From Cinclus cinclus (lineage: Eukaryota > Chordata > Aves > Passeriformes > Cinclidae), in assembly GCF_963662255.1 (NCBI RefSeq), contig NW_026912171.1, forward strand, positions 28,001 through 92,000: a DNA stretch of 64,000 nucleotides, written 5' to 3'. This document shows positions 58,401 to 64,000 of the stretch, in pieces. The notes under the pieces were generated by a model. It searched no databases. It was not told the origin of the DNA and saw only the letters and a program-made list of their open reading frames with translations. The position numbers and the translations under genes are program-made. Positions within the stretch are counted from its first letter, which is position 1; the number at the start of each line of letters is the position of its first letter.

Positions 58401-59082
58401 AGTCTTGCTGTGGAGTTGTGCATGGTCAGTGCTTGTCCACATAGCCCTGCTGAGGGTTCTGCTGCTGCCCAGTGCTTTAATTGGCTTTGTAATTCCTGGG
58501 CCTTGTCCTGGGGTGCCCGCTGGGGCTGCAGCCAGTGCTGGCTCCCACTGAAGCTGCGTGGCCAAGAGCAGCTCCAGGAGCTGCGGGCCGAGGCAAAGCG
58601 AGGTGGGGAGGAGAAAGAGCAGGGAGCAGATTGCCCTTGAAAGGCAGAGGCGCTCTGGGGCCCGCTCCTGGCCGGGGAGCCTGCCCAGAGCCATCCCCTG
58701 CTCGCCGGTTCCTTGAGGGACAGCTGTCCAGCTGGGCCAAGCTGTGCCAGCAGCTCCAGCCATGCTGGGGAGCCTTGCCAGCTCTGGGCCCTGCTGTGCA
58801 GGAGGGTCCCTGTGTGCCACCGGCAGCCGGGGCCTCAGCCGCTCCTCTCTCCACAGGAACGTTCCTGCAGATTCCTGGGACCAGCCAAAGCCATCAACCG
58901 GAGGCGCCTTTGCCCATCACTGGCCATCCCCAAGACAGTGTCCATTGTCCCAGCTAGGGTTACCTTTTGACATGGTTACTGTGCCACAATCACCCGGAAC
59001 AGGACCCTCTGTCCCCAGAGGTGCTGGCCCTGGTGTCTGGCCAGGACTGAAGGTGGCCCCCTCCTGCCAGGGACAGCCTTGA
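52457..59082 (+). CDS. Gene 3 copy 2: predicted type I membrane protein, 13 exons, 453 aa
   Basis: Exons: A 52457-52553, B 52813-52884, C 53268-53333, D 53701-53802, E 54237-54335, F1 54827-54898, F2 55741-55812, D' 56064-56165, E' 56617-56724, C' 57038-57103, E'' 57416-57529, G 58161-58326, H 58857-59082. All A-G junctions are phase 1, G-H is phase 2, and no internal stop occurs. It has the same 13-exon, two-F layout and short tail (TGA 59080-59082) as gene 3. Differences include Lys-to-Asn in B (AAT ATC near 52864), Pro-to-Leu in D (CTG near 53706) and a GTAACT donor after E. The GC donor of B is kept. The membrane topology call rests on exon A and exon G; the extracellular modules match no domain I know. 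Confidence 0.68.
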
Positions 59083-59367
59083 TTCCAGCAGAGCCTTTGG
59101 GCTTCAGCTCTGGTGTCTGGGTGGTACCACCAGTCCTGGCAGAGCTCCTTGTCTGGGCACAGCCAGGACTGGGCAGGCAGCAGATGAGCATGGGGCAACA
59201 TTTTTGCTTCATTTTTCATTTTTAGAAATTAGAGAATCTTAGAAATATTGGGAAGGGTGTCTTTTTGTATAATGAAATCCCCAAATGTTTCTTCCCTTTT
59301 CCCACAACAGTATTCTTGAAAGTACTTGTAGAATTCTGAAAAGCTTAGAACATTCTTACAGTCGCAG

Positions 59368-59380
59368 AATAAAAAATAAA
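59368..59380 (+). promoter_or_regulatory. Poly(A) signals of gene 3 copy 2
   Basis: AATAAA at 59368-59373 and 59375-59380, in the conserved position. Confidence 0.6.
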
Positions 59381-59846
59381 GTTGTACTCGACTGGTACTC
59401 TTTACTCTAGGAAGAACTAAGACACCCCAAGACACCAAGCCTAATGCAGAGGATCTTTTCCCACAGGAGATTTGTACCTTGTCACAATCATATTACTTAA
59501 AGCCTTTTCCCAGCTCTATTCTGGTATTTCTGATACGCTCACCTCTCAGTATGCAGAGGCAAACTTTGAAGGGAAACAGTGGGAATCCCTTGAAGTCACT
59601 CTCTTTGCTTCTGAAAGAACTCCCTCAGTTCTAGAGCAGGGGGTTCTCTCTGCTTCCTGCCGCCCCTGGGCTCTCCTCCTCCCGGCCTTCTGAGCTGTGT
59701 TGGGTGGCACAGCCTGTGCCAAGGGCTGGCAAAGTGCCCCGGGCCCCAGATCTGGGGGGAACAGAGAACATCCTGGCCATATCCAGCGAGGTGCCAGCTC
59801 AGCAGCGGAGCACAGCACAGGCTCCTGCTCCGCTTTGCTCTCACAG

Positions 59847-59959
59847 ATGTAGCCGGCACCTCGACAGGTTATCCCGATTCCCAGAAGGGCAGTGGAAAGG
59901 GTTTCTGTCAGGGAACACGCTGCTGGCTACAGTTAATGGCAGGCCTGGCTACCTCATAG
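59847..59959 (+). pseudogene. Exon G' (copy 4)
   Basis: Transmembrane-less exon after gene 3 copy 2; TAG at 59957-59959. Confidence 0.45.
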
Positions 59960-59968
59960 CACGCAGGT

Positions 59969-60415
59969 GATGGGGACCTCTGTAAGGCTGGCAGATGACT
60001 GGGGTCCGTCATGAGGCACATGGGGCTGGGGGAGGTGGGGTGGGGGGGTTGAGTTTTCCAGTAAGACATGCGGGATTTGGGCTCGTTGTCAGTGGTGCAT
60101 GTGGGTGGGGTTCCTCATGAGGTTCTCAGGGGATTTCTGGTCCCTTCCATGGTGTACACGTGACTGGAGACCTCTGTACGGCTGGCAGGGGGATTGAGCT
60201 CTTTATGATTTACGTGGCGGTTTAGTGGCTGCTGTCAAGGCCTGCAGAGGAGCTGAGTCCTTCCTAAGGTGGGCAGGGGCTGGATTCTTTTGTGAGGCAC
60301 ACAGGAATATTTTCGGCTCTCTGCTAAGATGTGCAGGGATCCCTCTTGAGGCACAAAGGAGTATTTATGGTCTCCGCTAAGGTGTGCAGGCATGTCTTAT
60401 GAGGGGTGCGCCAGG
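59969..60415 (+). repeat. Degenerate minisatellite (copy 4)
   Basis: Counterpart of 27392-27838 with the same unit structure. Confidence 0.6.
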
Positions 60416-61871
60416 GATAAATTAGACGTGTTTTGTTCGGCTTCTCAGCACACCAAAGGCACACTCCCACTCTCTCCCTCGAGCTTACGCAAACTCAGCG
60501 GGAAGCTTTCTGCAAAGCCTTGGGCCCGGCCTGCGGGCCTAGTGGGTGGGCAGAGCCCATCCCTTGTGGGCCAGGCGGAGGTTCCAGAGCCGCCAGGCCC
60601 TTGTCGGCTCGGGTCCGGCAGCTGGGTCAGGGCCCCGGTGGGGAAGGGCCATGGGTCCAGCTGCGATGGGGCTGATGAGCAGCACCAGAGGCACAAACAT
60701 AACAAGGGCCTTGCTACGCCCTGGCCCTGTGCTGCAGCCAAAGACAAATTTACAGCCACGGCCATTCCAGGGGCACAGGGCGCACCCGGGGTTACAATGG
60801 AGGCGGAGGCTTCTCACACTGAAAACTTCCATGCAGTGCCCAGGTGCCTCAAGCAGAAGGGGAATCGAGTGCACCATGAAAACATTTCTGATCTGTGCTC
60901 TCATCCAGACTGGGCTCAAGATATGAGTTGACTACAAGTCCTGTCCAGTCACAGTGTGAAGATCACGATGCACGCTGGAGACAACTTCTCAATGTCCCTT
61001 TCTTGACAGAGTAATCCCTGATTATTAATCCTGCCCAGGAGCAGCCCCAGGAGCAGCGGGCCGAGGCAAAGCGAGGTGGGGAGGAGAAAGAGCAGGGAGC
61101 GGATTGCCCTTGAAAGGCAGAGGCGCTCTGGGGCCCGCTCCTGGCCGGGGAGCCTGCCCAGAGCCATCCCCTGCTCGCCGGTTCCTTGAGGGGCAGCTGT
61201 CCAGCTGGGCCAAGCTGTGCCAGCAGCTCCAGCCGTGCTGGGGAGCCTTGCCAGCTCTGGGCCCTGCTGTGCAGGAGGGTCCCTGTGTGCCACCGGCAGC
61301 CGGGGCCTCAGCCGCTCCTTTCTCCGCAGGAGCCCTTGTCCTCCTTCACAAGACCAGTCAAAGTCTTCACTCTGGATGAAGTGGATCTGTTTTCTTGCGT
61401 CTCCATGCACCTGCCCTTTTTCCATGCTGCAGCTGCATTACCAGATAATTACTGTGCACATGCTGCCACCACCACAAACAACAGGACCCTCTGTCCCCAA
61501 ACTGACTGGTCCAGCTCTCCAGCCAAGGCAGAAGCAGGGGCCCTCCAGCCAAGGGAGTGCCTGAGTCCATCAACACCTTTGAGCTTGAGCTCTGATGTCT
61601 GGGTTGTACCACTAGCACTGGATGAGTTTTTTGTCTGGCACAGCCAGGGCTAGGCAGGCAGCAGTTGGGCTCGGGGGCTCCTGAAAAAAATCAACCCCTT
61701 TTTCTTCACTTTTAGAAATTTCCAGTCTTTAGAAATTTTTAGAAATATGTTTAGAGAAGGATATCCCCAAATATTTCATTCTTTTCCCCCAGTAGCTTAG
61801 GATTTTTCAAAGTAGCTTTGAAATTCTGAAAAGCTTTGACCATTTTTACACTTCCAGTATAAAAAAATAAA
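60416..61871 (+). pseudogene. Partial gene module with tail exon H' (copy 3)
   Basis: GC-rich segment, decayed exon B (about 60825-61015), H' at 61329-61564 and poly(A) signal at 61866-61871. At about 60803 it reads GGCGGAGGCTTC and continues, whereas macro-copy 1 at 28222 switches to gene 4; this is where the two macro-copies diverge in structure. Confidence 0.5.
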
Positions 61872-62918
61872 GTTGTACTAAATTGGTGCTCTTTGCTCTG
61901 GAAAGAAGTTACAAACCCCAAGACAACCATTCTACTGCAGAGGTTCTTTTCCCACAGGAGATTTGTACCTTGTCACAACCAAATTTTTCTCTTCCTAGAT
62001 ATACCCATGGATTTCTGAGAAGCTTACCTCTCAGTCTTTAGAGGCAAACTTTGAAGGCAAGCACTGGGAATCCCTTGAAGTCACTCTGCTTCTGAAAAAA
62101 CTCCCTCCGTTCTAGAGCAGGGAGTTCTCTCAGCTTCCTGCTGCCCACGGGCTCTCCTCCTCCCAGCCTCCTGGGCTGTGTTGGGTGACACAGCCTGTGC
62201 CAAGGGATGGCAAAGTGCCCCAGATCCCAGCTCTGGGGAAAACAGAGAACATCCTGGCCATATCCAGTCAGCTGCCAGCTCAGCAGTGGAGCACAGCACA
62301 GACTCACGCTCCACCTTGATTCCAGAGAAGTGCACAGCGAGATCGGAACACGTGTTCTGAATTCACTTTGATGAATTCCCTGACCGCAGGATGGACACAA
62401 TCTGTGCATGAAGGGTACAGCATTGACACTGTTCACTGTGCCACTGTACCATGGCCTATCTGCACAGTCACATCTCTGTGCCCTCAGAAGTTCTTCTGAA
62501 CACCTCAGGGACACCTGTACCTGCCATTCTGCATCTCCTTGCCCATGCCTGATGTCCCTGTCCCAGCTGCATTGCTAGCTTGGTGCTGGGCACATGCTGC
62601 CACCAGGCAAAACAAAACCCTCTCCCCGTGAAGAATCTGGCCCTGGTCTCTGGCCCAGACTGAAGGTGGGTCCCTCCTGCCAGAAAAGAGCTTGGCCCAG
62701 GCCTTCCATTCCAATAAAGAGACGGAGCTGCCACCCCAGTGTCTGGTTGGTAGCACCAGCAGTGCCCAAACATCACCAGCACTGGCTGAGCTCCATGTCC
62801 AGGAGCAGCCATGGATGCCCACAGTGCGGGCAGGCAGGAGCCAGGCAGGGGCTGCTGTGACCAGCAGCGAGGCCCCGAGGGGCTGGGGGAGCCCGTGCTG
62901 AGCATCCCCGGGCTCAGG
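61872..62918 (+). other. Spacer with pre-G intron copy and tail remnant
   Basis: Counterpart of 17567-18613. The E-box palindrome is at 62346-62357 and the tail remnant at about 62559-62859. No gene is supported. Confidence 0.5.
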
Positions 62919-63719
62919 GCAGGACCTGGACAAACTGGAGGGCTGGACCAACAACCACCCAGTGAAGTTCAACAAGGGAAAGTGCCAGATGGTGCACCTG
63001 GGATGGGGCAACCATGCATGTACGGGCAGGCTGGGGAACGAGATGCTGGAGAGCAGGACTGTGCAAGGGGACCTGGGAATCATTCTGGGTGGAAAGTTGG
63101 ATATAGTCAGCATTGCCCTGGCAGCCAGGGAGCACATCCCTGTGCTGAGGGGCACCAGGCCCAGCATGGCCAGTCAGGCCAGGGAGGGATTGTCACACTC
63201 TGCTCTGCTCTGCTCTGCTCTGGGCTGGCCTCACCTCAAATATTGTCTCAAGTTTTGGTCACTGCACTCTAACAAAGAGTGTTCAAAGGAGGGCAGTGAA
63301 GATGGTGAAAGGCCTAAGGGGAAGCTGTGTGAAGAGCAGCAGAGGACTCTTTGTCTCTTCTGCTGGAGGGGACTCTGATGGGAGACCTCATTGGCATCTC
63401 CAAATTCCTCAAGATGGGAAGAGGAGAGGCAGGAACTCATCTCTTTCTCTTGTCCCCAGTGATAGGGAATGGCCTGAAGTTGTGTCAGGGGAGATTTAGG
63501 TTGATGCTAGAAAAAGGTTTTTATCCAGAGGACAGCTGGGTACTGAAGGAGGCATCCCTAGACATCACCATGTTTGAGAGAGCTCAAGATGCGTTTGGAC
63601 AATGCTCTCAAGCACATGGCATGACTTTTGAGGATGCTGTGGTGTATGGCCAGGAGCTGGACTCCATGGTCACTGTGGGTCCATTTGTACTCAACATGTT
63701 CTGTGATTCAGTGATTCTG
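62919..63719 (+). mobile_element. CR1 LINE 3' fragment (copy 5)
   Basis: Counterpart of 18614-19415 with a 1-base deletion near 63527 (ATCCAGAGG for ATCCAAGAGG). The deletion fuses two small frames into a 154-codon ORF (63351-63815). That ORF is a by-product of CR1 decay, not a gene. Confidence 0.85.
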
Positions 63720-64000
63720 TTTGTTACAGCAGACTATCTGAGCATGGACCTCTTCAAGAAAGATATCCTGGAAAAGAGGGGAGCTATCAAGAGCATCTCC
63801 AGGGACACAGCCTGATCAGCAATGTCAGCAGGCAAATCAAAAGTTTTCCTAAGCAATGGCCCTTTGATCAAGAAAAACATTTACAATCAGGGCAGCCAAT
63901 TCGACATATGGGAGTGCACTCTCGGGGGACAGCTGAGGCCATGAGCTCACAGCAGGCTCTGGGGTCACAGAAGGCTGAGGTCACAGCAGGCTCTGAGGTC
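63720..64000 (+). promoter_or_regulatory. Start of the 5' region of a further gene copy (cut by window end)
   Basis: The region after CR1 follows the 5' regions of genes 2 and 3 up to the window edge. By the local offset (44304 to gene 3) the signal-peptide ATG of the next gene should lie at about 64184. It reads TCGACATATGGGAGTGCACTCTC near 63901, more diverged than other copies, with GGACAGCTGAGG as in gene 2 copy 2. Confidence 0.45.

Larger units (their letters stand above)
51191..62918 (+). repeat. Inner tandem repeat 4 (11.7 kb, complete)
   Basis: This is the only complete copy of the longer inner unit in the window, with the extra F segment. It runs from CR1 to the next CR1 at 62919, a period of 11728. 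In macro-copy 1 the equivalent unit is cut at 28222. Confidence 0.85.
32567..64000. repeat. Macro-repeat unit 2 (incomplete at window end)
   Basis: This is the second tandem copy of the 32.57 kb unit. It follows unit 1 nearly base for base to about 60.8 kb, equivalent to 28.22 kb in unit 1. There the copies part: unit 1 jumps to a truncated gene, while unit 2 continues with another full inner repeat (60.8-64.0 kb matches 16.5-19.7 kb at offset about 44305). Unit 2 is therefore longer than unit 1, and its right end lies outside the window. Confidence 0.92.

Overview
The window looks like bird (probably songbird) nuclear DNA. It carries a class III (ERVL-type) retroviral pol, a betaretrovirus-like (ERVK-type) LTR, tRNA-Lys-type primer site and gag, and five copies of a CR1 LINE 3' end with its ATTCTRTG-like terminus. 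Coding sequence is split into short exons with GT/GC...AG borders. No bacterial-type operon or RNA gene was seen.

Layout: two nearly identical macro-repeats follow each other with a period of about 32.57 kb (1-32566, then 32567 to beyond 64000). Each begins with a minus-strand ERVK leader and 5' LTR (LTR 147-501 / 32713-33067) that interrupts a plus-strand ERVL pol (502-3460 / 33068-36026). The ERVL 3' LTR follows (about 3566-4267 / 36132-36833), and then a head-to-tail array of one gene family. At the right end of macro-repeat 1 the array stops at 30463 against the truncated minus-strand ERVK gag (30464-32241), which leads into macro-repeat 2.

The array: an inner unit of about 10.8-11.7 kb contains a CR1 3' fragment, a promoter/5' region, one complete gene of 12 or 13 exons, and then partial duplicates of its 3' end. 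Four complete gene models were assembled by eye: 9096-14882, 19880-26505, 41668-47354 and 52457-59082. Each encodes a predicted single-pass type I membrane protein of about 430-465 residues. It has a signal-peptide exon, a series of 66-114 nt exons that all begin and end in phase 1 and belong to a few repeated module types (named A to H here), a transmembrane exon, a cytoplasmic-tail exon, and a poly(A) signal downstream. I do not recognise the family. Truncated copies (4640-7770, 28331-30463, 37206-40342) flank the array, and a further gene begins just beyond the window end.

Functional reading (inference): the locus is a recently amplified, still evolving cluster of surface-protein genes. 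Copies differ in exon number, tail length and a possible alternative transmembrane-less last exon. The retroviral parts carry inactivating changes shared by both macro-copies, so they were already dead when the 32.57 kb unit duplicated.
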